A DNA stretch of 35,531 bases from an uncultured Bacteroidia bacterium (GTDB lineage: Bacteria; Bacteroidota; Bacteroidia; Bacteroidales; Prolixibacteraceae): contig CAIYPA010000237.1 of assembly GCA_903927965.1 (NCBI GenBank), positions 1 through 35,531 on the forward strand, written 5' to 3'. The notes under the pieces were generated by a model. That model saw only the letters and a list, made by a program, of their open reading frames with translations, was not told where the DNA came from and searched no databases. Of this stretch, positions 23,190 to 32,450 are shown in pieces (within the stretch, counting starts at the first letter, position 1; every line of letters begins with the position of its first letter). Both the position numbers and the translations under genes were made by a program.

Positions 23190-26100
23190 ATGAAGAAAAG
23201 AATGTTTCTTATTTTGATCGTACTGTTTGCTTCATTTGCCACAACAATGGCCCAGATGAAAGTAAGCGGGACTGTAACTGATCCCGATGGAAGCAGTATT
23301 CCGGGAGCTTCTATTGTTCAGAAAGGTACAACCAATGGAACGACTACCGATGCTGAAGGCAAATTTGCGATTAATGTGAATTCGTCAAATGCGGTATTGC
23401 TGGTTTCGTTTGTTGGTATGAAACCTGTCGAAGTGGCTGTGAACGGTAAATCCGTTGTTAATGTTAAGATGGTTTCTGAAACTGTAGGCTTAAATGAGGT
23501 CGTTGTCACAGCTTTGGGTATCCAGCGCGACAAGAAAACGCTGACCTATGCTTCTCAGCAGGTTTCCGGAGAGGAAATGTTGAAAGCGAGGGACCAGAAC
23601 TTTATGAACGCCCTTAGTGGAAAAACATCTGGTCTTGACATCAAAACGAGCAGTTCAGGAGCAGGAGGTTCCACAAAAGCAGTTTTAAGGGGAAACAAAT
23701 CACTTGTTGGACTTAGCGAGCCATTGTATGTTATCGATGGTATCCCGATGGTCAACAACAAAGGTGGTCAGCCTGACTCCTACGGCGGTACCGATGGTGG
23801 TGACGGACTTTCAGCGATCAACAGCGATGATATCGAAAGCATCAACGTATTGAAAGGTGCCAATGCTTCCATCCTTTATGGTAGCCAGGGTGCCAATGGT
23901 GTTGTTTTGATCACAACCAAAAAAGGTAAAGAAGGCAAAGTAAATGTATCCATCAGCTCGAGTACAATGGTTGAGAGTGTTTCCGGTTTGCCGGATTTTC
24001 AGTTTAGTTATGGAGCCACTGGTGGATCAGATTATAGCTGGTCAAAAACGAAGGGTAACTATGCCAGCAATTACATCAAGAATTTCTTCCAGAATGGGAT
24101 CAACGCCACGAATTCAATTTCAATAAGTGGTGGAAATAACAAGACCACAACCTATTTCTCTTATTCAAATGTTTCTGCTACAGGTGTTTTACCAACGAAT
24201 ACTTACCACAAGAATAACTTCTCGTTCAACCAGTCAACAAAATTATTTAACGACAAATTGACGATCAGTTCAAATGTGATGTTTTCAACTGAAGTGACCA
24301 AAAACCGCCCAGGTGCAGGTTATTACAACAACCCATTGACCGGCTTGTATTTGTTTGCCCGCGAACGGAATTTTGACGACTATAAAACAAACTATCAGGT
24401 ATTGAATGCCGATCGGAACATGTATAAGATGAACTGGTATTCTACAGAGGAAAAAATGAACAACCCTTATTGGGAAATTTACAATGATCCAAAATTGAAT
24501 ACCTCTTATCGTGCAATTGCAAGTTTAAAGTTATCCTACGAATTGGCGAAGAATTTGAAATTCGACATCAGGGGGAATATCGATTACAATGACAAATTGA
24601 ACGATTACAGGTATGCTGCTGCTGGTAATTCAGTTAGCGTTAGTCCAAACGGATCATGGAACTATTCAAAATACAACGACAAGTCGATTTACTCTGACGG
24701 AATTTTGAGTTACAACAATAAATTTGGCGATTTAAGTTTAACAGCACTTCTTGGTGCCAGTTACCTGCACAATGTTTTCAACAATGGGATGTCTGTTTCA
24801 AATGGTACGACCAGCTTAATGTACCCCAACGTCTTCACTTTTGCGAACATGCCTTACAACGTCATGTTCAATCAATCGATCAGCAATGTGATCAAACAGG
24901 GTGTATTTGCCAACGCACAGATTGGTTATAAAGAGATGTTGTTCCTTGATATATCAGGTCGTAACGACTGGGCTTCCACCCTTGCATTGACAGGCAACCA
25001 ATCGTATTTGTATCCAGCGCTGGGTCTTACTGCGATTGTAAGCCAGATGGTTAAATTACCTGAAGTAATCTCTTTTGCCAAGTTAAGGGGTTCCTCTTCA
25101 AAAACCTCAAACGAAGTACCTTATAATGTTGTAAACCCTCAGAATAGCATTGGTAGTGCCGGTACACCAAGCGGCATCGGTGGTATCAACCGGAATACAC
25201 AGGTTCCATTTAAAGACTTGAAGCCTGAAGAGATCACCAGTAATGAGCTGGGAGCTGAAATGCGGTTCTTCAAAGGTAGGGCTGGATTTGAATTCACCTA
25301 TTATAGTGACATCAGCAAAAACCAGTTCCTTACATTGGCTGCCCCATCTGGTTCGGGTTATACCTCTTATTATGTCAATGCAGGGAAAATTACGAACAAA
25401 GGTTTTGAATTGACTGTTGATGCTGAACCAATCAGAAAAGCCAATTTTTCCTGGAAATCATCTGTGAACTTATCGCAGAACAAGAACAAGATCGTTGAAC
25501 TGATTGCTTCAAACCCTGATTATCAGGTAGGTGGCGACAACGAAGGATTTGCAGCGGTCATCAAGGCTGGTGGATCATTCAATGATGTCTATATTTATAA
25601 GTTTGCAAGAAACACTGCCGGACAGATCATTCTTGATACCAAAGGGGTTCCTACAAAGGCAGCAAAGCAAGAAAAGGTTGGCAATGTGAATCCAGATTTC
25701 ATCCTGGGATGGAACAATACTTTGAATTTCAAGAACTTCTATGTCAGTGCTTTGGTCAACGGTAAATTTGGTGGAGTTGCATTCTCAAAAACAGAAGCTT
25801 TCCTTGATTCTTACGGAGTCAGCAAAAGGACAGGTGATATTCGCGATGCAGGTGCTACAATGCCAATTAACGCGATCCAGGGAACTACAGCAGTTACTTC
25901 AATTGACCCTGCTGTCTATTACGGTGCAGTTGGCGACAGGAACAGGATCATGGAACCTTATATTTTCAAGAGAACCAATATTAGGTTGGCCCAATTGGTG
26001 ATCGGTTACAACCTGGATGTTAAAAAGTACAAATTACCGGTTAAGGATGCTTCTATTTCCCTGATTGGCAGAAACTTGTTCTTCTTCTACAAAGATGCAC

Positions 26101-26210
26101 CATACGATCCGGAACAATCGATGAGTACAGCAAACAACATGCAGTCTAATGAGGTATTTAGTATGCCTGCTACAAGGACTTACGGGGTTAACTTAAAAGT
26201 CACTTTCTAA
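23190..26210 (+). CDS. SusC/RagA-type TonB-dependent outer-membrane transporter
   Basis: This 1006-residue protein is a SusC-type transporter, an outer-membrane beta barrel that imports glycans or other large nutrients with TonB energy. Seen: a signal peptide ending FATTMAQ, a CarboxypepD_reg-like domain (VSGTVTDPDGSSIPGASIVQ), a TonB-box-like stretch LNEVVVTALG, the plug domain with YVIDGIPMVNNKG and VLKGANASILYGSQGANGVV, a long barrel and a final beta strand GVNLKVTF. The ATG at 23190 is chosen for its signal peptide over a TTG at 23151. The susD gene follows after 19 bases. The length is typical. The nutrient is not predictable. Confidence 0.95.
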   Translation: MKKRMFLILIVLFASFATTMAQMKVSGTVTDPDGSSIPGASIVQKGTTNGTTTDAEGKFAINVNSSNAVLLVSFVGMKPVEVAVNGKSVVNVKMVSETVGLNEVVVTALGIQRDKKTLTYASQQVSGEEMLKARDQNFMNALSGKTSGLDIKTSSSGAGGSTKAVLRGNKSLVGLSEPLYVIDGIPMVNNKGGQPDSYGGTDGGDGLSAINSDDIESINVLKGANASILYGSQGANGVVLITTKKGKEGKVNVSISSSTMVESVSGLPDFQFSYGATGGSDYSWSKTKGNYASNYIKNFFQNGINATNSISISGGNNKTTTYFSYSNVSATGVLPTNTYHKNNFSFNQSTKLFNDKLTISSNVMFSTEVTKNRPGAGYYNNPLTGLYLFARERNFDDYKTNYQVLNADRNMYKMNWYSTEEKMNNPYWEIYNDPKLNTSYRAIASLKLSYELAKNLKFDIRGNIDYNDKLNDYRYAAAGNSVSVSPNGSWNYSKYNDKSIYSDGILSYNNKFGDLSLTALLGASYLHNVFNNGMSVSNGTTSLMYPNVFTFANMPYNVMFNQSISNVIKQGVFANAQIGYKEMLFLDISGRNDWASTLALTGNQSYLYPALGLTAIVSQMVKLPEVISFAKLRGSSSKTSNEVPYNVVNPQNSIGSAGTPSGIGGINRNTQVPFKDLKPEEITSNELGAEMRFFKGRAGFEFTYYSDISKNQFLTLAAPSGSGYTSYYVNAGKITNKGFELTVDAEPIRKANFSWKSSVNLSQNKNKIVELIASNPDYQVGGDNEGFAAVIKAGGSFNDVYIYKFARNTAGQIILDTKGVPTKAAKQEKVGNVNPDFILGWNNTLNFKNFYVSALVNGKFGGVAFSKTEAFLDSYGVSKRTGDIRDAGATMPINAIQGTTAVTSIDPAVYYGAVGDRNRIMEPYIFKRTNIRLAQLVIGYNLDVKKYKLPVKDASISLIGRNLFFFYKDAPYDPEQSMSTANNMQSNEVFSMPATRTYGVNLKVTF

Positions 26211-26229
26211 AATCTTAAAAATATTATAT

Positions 26230-27801
26230 ATGAAAAAGTTATTTATAGCATTACTATTTTTGGGAGCCCTTGCATCGTGCACCAAGAATTTTGAAACAAC
26301 AAACCAGAATCCCTATCAGATTTCTGATGAGTTGCTGAAACAAGATTTTAACCTGGTAGGTTCGCCGTTCTCAGGATTATTGTTCAATCTCAACGGACAT
26401 CAGGTTGAAGAAGACCTGGCTCAGGATTCGTGGATGGGTTATTTGAATACGCCAACCCCTTTTGTTAGCAACGTCAACAATACCACCTATTATATCACCT
26501 GGAATGCTTACTGGGGCCGTGTTTATGGTTCAGTTATGTCCCCTGCAAAACAGGTCATCCAATTGGCGAAAGACAACAATCTTCCGCTATTTGCAACATG
26601 GGCAAAATTGATCAAGATACTTTCGATGTCTAAACTGACTGCCATTCATGGTCCGGTGATCTACTCCAATTATGGTTCCACAGCCAACACAATCCTGTAT
26701 GACAAGGAATCTGATTTGTATCCCTTGTTTTTCAAACAGTTGGACTCTATCCAGACTGATTTTGCTGCCAACAAGACTTACAAAGGGTTTGTTAAATTTG
26801 ACCCAAGTTACAAAGGCGATATCAATGCATGGATTAAAGTTGTGAATTCGTTGCGTTTGAGGTTGGCCATGCGCTTGGTAAAGATCAATCCGACTCTTGC
26901 AAAAACAGAAAGTGAAAAGGCAATGGCCGATGCCGGTGGGTTAATCTCAACCAATGCAGATAATTTTAACATCGCATTATTGGGAAATAAGATGTATATG
27001 GCTGTAATTTGTTTCGAATGGGACGATACCCGAATGGGAGCTGTGATGGAATCATTCCTGCTAGGATTGAAAGATGGAAGAGTAGCAAAATACTTCCAGG
27101 GACCAAACCTTACTCAAGACCCAACCCTTTCTGTCTATGCCTATAAGGGAATCCGCAATGGTGCTTACATTAATGCCAAAATCGACAGGGTTCCTTATTC
27201 AAGGGTATCAGATGATTTTCAAACTGTGCAAACCAGAAGGTCGATCACTGCTGCAGAAGTTGCCTTTCTGAAAGCTGAGGCTGCCCTAAGAGGTTGGAAT
27301 ACAGGAACAGGTGGTGGTGATGCAAAAACAAATTATGAAAATGGGATCAGGCTTTCATTTGCCGATTGGGGCGCAGCCGGCGTGGATGCCTACCTTGCCG
27401 ATGCAACAAGCAAACCTATCGACTATGTAGATCCTAAGGATACGAGGAACAACTTCACAGCTTCCTCTACAATCACTGTTGCCTGGAACGCCGGCGACAG
27501 CAACGAGTTGAAGTTGGAGAAGATCATGACCCAGAAATGGATCAACAATTTCACCAATACACTTGAATCATGGGTTGACTTCAGAAGGACAGGTTATCCT
27601 AAGATTCCACATGTTGCCAAGAATGACAGCAACGATAAATGGGGTGTTATCGCTGCTGACCAATGGATCAAGAGGATGCCTTTTGTCGATGGGGAAAGAA
27701 CAGGGGCTGCTGCCGCTGTTGCCGATGCCACTACAAAATTGGGTGGTCCGGATTTGATCAGTACCCGTTTGTGGTGGGATACTACCGGTCCAAACTTCTA
27801 A
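26230..27801 (+). CDS. SusD/RagB-type nutrient-binding lipoprotein
   Basis: This 523-residue outer-membrane lipoprotein is the lid and binding partner of the SusC transporter. Residues 1-17 are a lipoprotein signal with the lipobox LASC (Cys17). The mature part has the TPR-like helices of the SusD-like family (TWNAYWGRVYGSVMSPAKQV, LFATWAKLIKILSMSKLTAI), the segment AAEVAFLKAEAALRGWNTG in which helix and loop contact SusC, and KIMTQKWINNFTNTLESWVD near the end. It looks like the SusD-like_2 subgroup. It is co-transcribed with susC and ends in a strong terminator. Confidence 0.93.
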   Translation: MKKLFIALLFLGALASCTKNFETTNQNPYQISDELLKQDFNLVGSPFSGLLFNLNGHQVEEDLAQDSWMGYLNTPTPFVSNVNNTTYYITWNAYWGRVYGSVMSPAKQVIQLAKDNNLPLFATWAKLIKILSMSKLTAIHGPVIYSNYGSTANTILYDKESDLYPLFFKQLDSIQTDFAANKTYKGFVKFDPSYKGDINAWIKVVNSLRLRLAMRLVKINPTLAKTESEKAMADAGGLISTNADNFNIALLGNKMYMAVICFEWDDTRMGAVMESFLLGLKDGRVAKYFQGPNLTQDPTLSVYAYKGIRNGAYINAKIDRVPYSRVSDDFQTVQTRRSITAAEVAFLKAEAALRGWNTGTGGGDAKTNYENGIRLSFADWGAAGVDAYLADATSKPIDYVDPKDTRNNFTASSTITVAWNAGDSNELKLEKIMTQKWINNFTNTLESWVDFRRTGYPKIPHVAKNDSNDKWGVIAADQWIKRMPFVDGERTGAAAAVADATTKLGGPDLISTRLWWDTTGPNF

Positions 27802-27822
27802 GCTGATATTTAAGCGAATATA

Positions 27823-27859
27823 AAAAAAGAGGATGTCCCAAAAGGGCTTCCTCTTTTTT
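27823..27859 (+). terminator. Terminator after susCD
   Basis: An A-tract and AAGAGGA (27823-27833) pair with TCCTCTTTTTT (27849-27859). An upper TCCC-type stem (27837-27839 with 27844-27846) surrounds an AAAA loop. The T-run ends the structure. It begins about 20 bases after the susD stop. Confidence 0.88.
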
Positions 27860-27870
27860 ATTGTCATAAT

Positions 27871-27907
27871 CAAACGCTGTCAGGAACTGCGTACGCTGAC
27901 AGGTTTG
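27871..27907. repeat. Hairpin repeat downstream of susD
   Basis: CAAAC plus CTGTCAG (27871-27883, with one bulged G) pair with CTGACAG plus GTTTG (27896-27907) across a 12-base loop that contains the palindrome GCGTACGC. It lies after the susD terminator, so it is not needed for termination. It may be a small dispersed palindromic repeat. Confidence 0.55.
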
Positions 27908-27956
27908 AGACCACTTCCAAAATACGGATCCAAAATAATGATCTGGAATCTCTATT

Positions 27957-28066
27957 GTGCCTATGTGTTTTTACCTATGTACCTATGTGTTTAACAACCT
28001 GTTATGCCAATTAATTAAAAATCAAATACATAGGCATAAAGGTTTAAAATATAGGCACATAGGCTT
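27957..28066. repeat. CCTATGTG direct and inverted repeats
   Basis: The 311-base gap between susD and the next gene contains three copies of CCTATGTG or CCTATGTA on the plus strand (27960-27989 region) and, about 75-90 bases later, copies on the other strand (ATACATAGGCA near 28027 and AGGCACATAGGC, 28053-28064). Together they make an imperfect inverted repeat. No gene or known element is recognised here. Confidence 0.5.
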
Positions 28067-28077
28067 ATTTTATATGC

Positions 28078-28114
28078 ATCTTCAAATTTTCAAATCATCA
28101 AATTTTCAAATTCT
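28078..28114. repeat. TCAAATTTT tandem repeat
   Basis: Four degenerate copies of TCAAATTTT / TCAAATCA lie just before the MORN gene's stop codon and run slightly into its end. This is a short A/T-rich tandem repeat without coding meaning. Confidence 0.5.
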
Positions 28115-28907
28115 ATCTTCTCATAATCTCCTCCGGATTCTGCTGGAAGTCAGCCGGATCTTTTAATATTCCCTTTGCGCTGTCGAAAGCTTTGAATTCG
28201 TTGGCTTGCATGCCTTCAACAACTTCAGGGTTCAATAAAACACCCGCGTTGTACTTCAATTCAAACTTCACGACGCCTTGTTCATCCTGAAACTTCCAGG
28301 AACCATCTGCATTATCGTCGATATAATGCCCCACAATCTCTTGAAGACCCGATTCATAATATACAAGGCTTACACCATTCCGTTTGCCATCCTTGTACAT
28401 GATCTCGCTCTTTTTATTCCCAGATGGATAAAAACTTCGGGTTACCCCATTTTGAACGCCATTCACCCAATTGGATTCCAGTGCCGGTTTGCCATCTTCA
28501 AAAAAGGCAATCGACCTGCCGTTTTTCAGACCTTTGGAAAAATCTTCCTGGCCCACTATCCTCTTGTTGTTGAAGTATTTCCAGGTACTGTCTTTCAGTG
28601 TCTTCAGGTAATTACCCTTTGAATAAAGCACGCCATCTTCATCGAAAAGTTCAGCCAGGACCTTATCGGAATTGGAAAAATATACCATGCGCGCTTTGAT
28701 CTTTCCATTTTCATGAAACCGTTTCATTTCTCCCGCAGGCTGGTCATTCACAAATGAACCTTCATAACGAATATTCCCGGAAGGAAATTTACCGATCCAT
28801 TTCCCCTGTTTTAACCCTTTTGCATCTATTTGATTTATAGATTCTTGCGATTTTATAAGAAAAGAAAGGGACATAAATGCAACAATTAGAAATATCAGTT
28901 TTTTCAT
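28113..28907 (-). CDS. Exported MORN-repeat protein
   Basis: This 264-residue protein starts with a signal peptide (residues 1-20) and is then built from MORN-type repeats: LKQGKWIGKFPSGNIRYEGS, a second GEMKRFHENGKIKARMVYFS, GRSIAFFEDGKPALESNWVN and GVTRSFYPSGNKKSEIMYKD followed by GKRNGVSLVYYESG. Each repeat has a beta-hairpin pattern with G, Y or F and a closing G. Similar proteins are often labelled YwqK-like antitoxins in databases, but nothing here supports a toxin-antitoxin role. The start at 28907 is chosen for the signal peptide over an in-frame codon at 28940. Function unknown; likely periplasmic or surface structure. Confidence 0.8.
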   Translation of the reverse strand: MKKLIFLIVAFMSLSFLIKSQESINQIDAKGLKQGKWIGKFPSGNIRYEGSFVNDQPAGEMKRFHENGKIKARMVYFSNSDKVLAELFDEDGVLYSKGNYLKTLKDSTWKYFNNKRIVGQEDFSKGLKNGRSIAFFEDGKPALESNWVNGVQNGVTRSFYPSGNKKSEIMYKDGKRNGVSLVYYESGLQEIVGHYIDDNADGSWKFQDEQGVVKFELKYNAGVLLNPEVVEGMQANEFKAFDSAKGILKDPADFQQNPEEIMRR

Positions 28908-28967
28908 GTGTGTTTTGTTCAAATTTGGATCAGTAAACAAACCTTATGTACTTTATAATACTGTTAT

Positions 28968-29100
28968 GGTACGCTGTACCTAAATACTAAACTTGGTCAT
29001 GATTCTACAAATATTTCGCCACTCTGTGGCTTTTAAGGTGCAGCGCACCACAATATTTGTAGAAATTCATTAATGATTGAAACAAAAGGTGCAGCGCACC
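28968..29100. repeat. Nested palindromic element (MITE-like)
   Basis: This 133-base element is built as an inverted repeat around short hairpins. The ends are GGTACGCTGTACC (28968-28980) and GGTGCAGCGCACC (29088-29100), which match as inverted copies with two compensating base changes. Inside are perfect 13-bp arms TTCTACAAATATT (29003-29015) and AATATTTGTAGAA (29052-29064), enclosing GCCACTCTGTGGC (29018-29030) and another GGTGCAGCGCACC (29037-29049). Each 13-mer is a hairpin with five-base arms and a three-base loop. It has no coding frame. It lies between the MORN gene and the end of nqrF. Confidence 0.7.
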
Positions 29101-29136
29101 GAAACATTGGAGACAAAAAAACCTATTCCCAATATT

Positions 29137-30399
29137 TTATCCTCCAAAATCGTCAAACAGGACATTCTCGTCTGGAACCCCCAAATCGTAAAGCATTTTT
29201 GTGACCGCAGAATTCATCAACGGTGGACCGCAGATATAATAGTCGATCTCCTCAGGCTCGTCATGTTTAAGAAGGTAATTGTTGTAAATCACCTGATGGA
29301 TGAAACCTTTTAACCCTGTCCAATGATCTTCGGGTTTTGGGTCCGAAAGGGCCAGATGAAATGTGAAATTTGGAAACTCTGAGGCAATGGCACAAAACTC
29401 GGTGTAATAAAATACTTCGCTCAACGAACGTGCCCCATACCAGAAGGTGATCTTCCTTGTCCGGTCTTTAAGCGTATGAAAGATATGGAACAGGTGCGAC
29501 CGCATGGGCGCCATCCCTGCACCACCGCCGATAAACATCATTTCGTTGTTGTTGTCCTTTAGGAAAAATTCCCCATAAGGGCCGGATATTGTGATCCTAT
29601 CACCAGGTTTTAACGAATAAATATAAGAGGAGCAGATGCCCGGGTTGACCTTCAGGAATCCGCCATTGACCCTGTCGAACGGAGGAGTTGCAATCCTGAC
29701 ATTCAACATCACAATATTCCCTTCGGCGGGATGGTTGGCCATTGAATAAGCCCTGAAAGTAGGTTCAGGATTGACCATTTTCAGATCAAACATTTTGTAT
29801 TTTTCCCATTCGGGACGAAATTTTTCACCAACATTGAAAAATATATAATCCACATCACATTTCGGAACTTCTATCTGGATATATCCGCCCGACTTGAATT
29901 CAAGGTTTTCACCTTCCGGAAGTTTCACGACAAACTCCTTGATATATGTCGCAACGTTTTCATTTGAAACCACGGTACATTCCCATTTCTTTATCCCAAG
30001 GACCTCCTGATGGACACGCATTTGGATATTCTCCTTCACTTTTACCTGGCATGCCAGCCGCCACTTTTCGCTTCGTTCCTTGCGTGTAAAAAACCCGGTT
30101 TCGGTTGGGAGTATCGAACCGGCACCTGAGTTCACTTGGCACCTGCACATGCCACATGTTCCGTTTCCCCCACACGCCGACGGGAGAAATACCTTGTTGT
30201 TGCCAAGCGTGGAAAGCAATGAATTTCCCGGTTCGGTTACAATGGTCCGTTTTCCATCATTGATGTCGATTGTAATTGTTCCTACGGGAGTCAGTTTTTT
30301 CTTCACATAAAGCAAGATACTAACCAGTAACAGTGTGACCAGTAAAAAGACAATAACACCGGAGATCAATATTAAAATTGTAGTCGCTATGATGATCAT
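29137..30399 (-). CDS. nqrF: Na+-translocating NADH:quinone reductase subunit F (NqrF)
   Basis: This 420-residue protein is the NADH-oxidising subunit of the Nqr complex. Seen: one N-terminal membrane helix (about 5-31), a plant-type 2Fe-2S domain with ACGGNGTCGMC (Cys76, Cys82, Cys85) and Cys117, then a ferredoxin-reductase module with the FAD motif RAYSM (Arg216 onward), the NADH motif GGGAGMAPMRS (about 291-301) and YYICGPPLMN near the end. It feeds electrons from NADH to the membrane subunits. It is the last nqr gene on the minus strand, 39 bases after nqrE. All cofactor ligands appear present. Confidence 0.96.
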   Translation of the reverse strand: MIIIATTILILISGVIVFLLVTLLLVSILLYVKKKLTPVGTITIDINDGKRTIVTEPGNSLLSTLGNNKVFLPSACGGNGTCGMCRCQVNSGAGSILPTETGFFTRKERSEKWRLACQVKVKENIQMRVHQEVLGIKKWECTVVSNENVATYIKEFVVKLPEGENLEFKSGGYIQIEVPKCDVDYIFFNVGEKFRPEWEKYKMFDLKMVNPEPTFRAYSMANHPAEGNIVMLNVRIATPPFDRVNGGFLKVNPGICSSYIYSLKPGDRITISGPYGEFFLKDNNNEMMFIGGGAGMAPMRSHLFHIFHTLKDRTRKITFWYGARSLSEVFYYTEFCAIASEFPNFTFHLALSDPKPEDHWTGLKGFIHQVIYNNYLLKHDEPEEIDYYICGPPLMNSAVTKMLYDLGVPDENVLFDDFGG

Positions 30400-30438
30400 T
30401 ATTCGATAAGATTTTGCATCGTTGGTTTTTCCAAAACT

Positions 30439-31056
30439 TTACACTTTAATTCCCATGAAACCCATAAAAGCCAAACCCATGAGACCCGTTATAATAAACG
30501 AGATCCCAAGACCACGCAAAGGTGCGGGTACATTTGAATACCTGAGCTTCTCGCGGATTGCGGCAATCGAGATGATGGCAATACACCATCCTGCCCCGGA
30601 TCCAACCCCATATACGGTGGCTTCGCCGATGTTGATGAATTCCTTTTGCTGCATAAACAGCGACCCGGCAAGGATTGCGCAGTTTACCGCGATCAATGGA
30701 AGGAAGATGCCCAGGCTGATGTACAAGGCGGGGGCATATTTCTCAACGATCATTTCAACAAGCTGTACCATTGCAGCAATGACGGCGATAAACATGATGA
30801 AGCTAAGGAAGCTAAGATCGATATCGGCATAACCTTCGCCCAGCCATTTTAAAGCCCCCTCTTTAAGTAAGTAATTCTCTAATAAATAGTTAACAGGAAC
30901 AGTAATGGTTTGGACAAAAATTACGGCAATACCAAGACCAGTGGCAGTCTTCACAGATTTTGAAACAGCAAGGTAGGAGCACATCCCGATGAAATATGCA
31001 AAAACCATGTTTTCCAGAAAAACCGATATTATAAACAGGTTCAGATAATTTTCCAT
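30439..31056 (-). CDS. nqrE: Na+-translocating NADH:quinone reductase subunit E (NqrE)
   Basis: This 205-residue, six-helix membrane protein is the NqrE subunit, which with NqrD forms the paired, inverted Na+ channel core and holds an iron centre between the two. Seen: [20 protein letters not shown] with a cysteine in the first half, and [17 protein letters not shown] with the matching cysteine in the second half, the positions known to bind iron. It starts 22 bases after nqrD. Length and pattern are ordinary for the family. Confidence 0.95.
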   Translation of the reverse strand: MENYLNLFIISVFLENMVFAYFIGMCSYLAVSKSVKTATGLGIAVIFVQTITVPVNYLLENYLLKEGALKWLGEGYADIDLSFLSFIMFIAVIAAMVQLVEMIVEKYAPALYISLGIFLPLIAVNCAILAGSLFMQQKEFINIGEATVYGVGSGAGWCIAIISIAAIREKLRYSNVPAPLRGLGISFIITGLMGLAFMGFMGIKV

Positions 31057-31078
31057 TTCCTTATCAGTTCTTTAATAA

Positions 31079-31729
31079 TTAATCTTCAATTAATTCCGGC
31101 TTTTTGCTTCGCTGGATCCAAATAATGACCCCAACGATGATCAAGGCCATGGGCGGCAGGATCATCATCCCATTGTTCGAATACCATCCACCATTGGCAA
31201 TGTACCACTCCTGTGGGATAATTTTATAACCCCATAACGAGCCTGACCCAAATAACTCGCGAAAAAAGGCTATGGTGACAAGGACCAACCCATACCCGGC
31301 ACCATTTCCTATTCCATCCAGGAACGAGGGCCAGGGTTTGTTCCCAAGGGCAAACGCTTCGAGCCTTCCCATCAGGATACAATTGGTAATAATGAGCCCG
31401 ACAAATACGGAAAGCTGTTTGCTGACATCATAGACAAATGCTTTAAGTACCTGATCGACAAGGATAACCAAAGCAGCCACGACAACCAATTGTACGATAA
31501 TGCGTATCCTGTTTGGGATCGTATTCCGAATGAATGAAATAATCAGGTTTGAAAACGCAGTCACAATCGTCACTGAAAGGGACATTACAACCGCCGGTTT
31601 AAGTTGTGCCGTTACAGCCAATGCCGAACAAATACCCAATACAAGAACCGTGATCGGGTTCGCATTGCTAAGTGGATTGGTGAGTAATTTGAGGTTCTTC
31701 TTCGAGAAAATCCCTTCTTTTTCGCCCAT
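31079..31729 (-). CDS. nqrD: Na+-translocating NADH:quinone reductase subunit D (NqrD)
   Basis: This 216-residue membrane protein is the NqrD subunit, partner of NqrE in the Na+ channel. Seen: [20 protein letters not shown] with the iron-binding cysteine in helix one, and the repeat half with [20 protein letters not shown] and its cysteine. The soluble start ([20 protein letters not shown]) is longer than in some relatives. It begins three bases after nqrC, so translation is coupled. Confidence 0.95.
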   Translation of the reverse strand: MGEKEGIFSKKNLKLLTNPLSNANPITVLVLGICSALAVTAQLKPAVVMSLSVTIVTAFSNLIISFIRNTIPNRIRIIVQLVVVAALVILVDQVLKAFVYDVSKQLSVFVGLIITNCILMGRLEAFALGNKPWPSFLDGIGNGAGYGLVLVTIAFFRELFGSGSLWGYKIIPQEWYIANGGWYSNNGMMILPPMALIIVGVIIWIQRSKKPELIED

Positions 31730-31732
31730 ATC

Positions 31733-32443
31733 TTACTTTTTTAACGTTTTAAAAAATTCCTGATAAGTTGACAAATCATCATACAACATTTTTTGAAGTG
31801 CCTTGCTGGTGATGGTCCCGCCAGATATCGCATCGACACTGTTCGATGGATCGGCCTTTTCGCCAATTTTTGCAATTACAATTGAAGTAAACAAGCCCGC
31901 CTTGTCAAAAATTGTCTTCCCAATAAAGGGCTTCTGAAACTTCTCCGTATTGATCTCGGCCCCAAGTCCCGGGGTTTCGCCCGAATGGTCGAAGTTGGCA
32001 CCATAAATTGTGTTCATATCCGATGAAAGCGCTACATAACCCCAAATCGGCCCCCAAAGTCCATTACCCCTCAGGGGAATGATGTAAACTTTGCCTTTGT
32101 CGCCCATCGCCGCAATATAAACCGGCAATTTGCGTTGGTCAACAGGTTTTGAATGTTCAACTTTCAGGTCAACTTTAAAGGCATCGCCCTCAACTTTTTC
32201 CCCCTTGCTGTTTACAATGATCAATTCCTTAATTGTCTGATTAAACAATTCTGTGGCTTGTTTGGCATCTGCAACAATGTTGACAGATCTTAGGATATTC
32301 TGCTTTTTCTCGATTAAAATATTTGCATCCTGAAACGGCTTCAGTTGCGTTGCTGCAACTGCAAGAAGGATGGCAACCACAACAACCATCACAGCCGAGT
32401 AGAGTATCGTATATGTATTTCCGTTTGTATCCATTTTCGGCAT
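31733..32443 (-). CDS. nqrC: Na+-translocating NADH:quinone reductase subunit C (NqrC)
   Basis: This 236-residue protein carries a covalently bound FMN. Seen: an N-terminal membrane helix (about 10-31), a periplasmic domain with GLWGPIWGYVALSSDM and GETPGLGAEI, and the flavin attachment site DAISGGTITSKAL, with Thr210 as the FMN-bearing residue. The flavin would be added by an ApbE enzyme, which is not in this window. The start at 32443 lies seven bases after nqrB. Sequence and length fit the Bacteroidota form. Confidence 0.95.
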   Translation of the reverse strand: MPKMDTNGNTYTILYSAVMVVVVAILLAVAATQLKPFQDANILIEKKQNILRSVNIVADAKQATELFNQTIKELIIVNSKGEKVEGDAFKVDLKVEHSKPVDQRKLPVYIAAMGDKGKVYIIPLRGNGLWGPIWGYVALSSDMNTIYGANFDHSGETPGLGAEINTEKFQKPFIGKTIFDKAGLFTSIVIAKIGEKADPSNSVDAISGGTITSKALQKMLYDDLSTYQEFFKTLKK

Positions 32444-32450
32444 TGTTTTT

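Noticed and set aside
28113-28907. MORN-repeat protein as a YwqK-type antitoxin
   Set aside because: The label is common in databases, but no toxin gene lies beside it and it carries a signal peptide.
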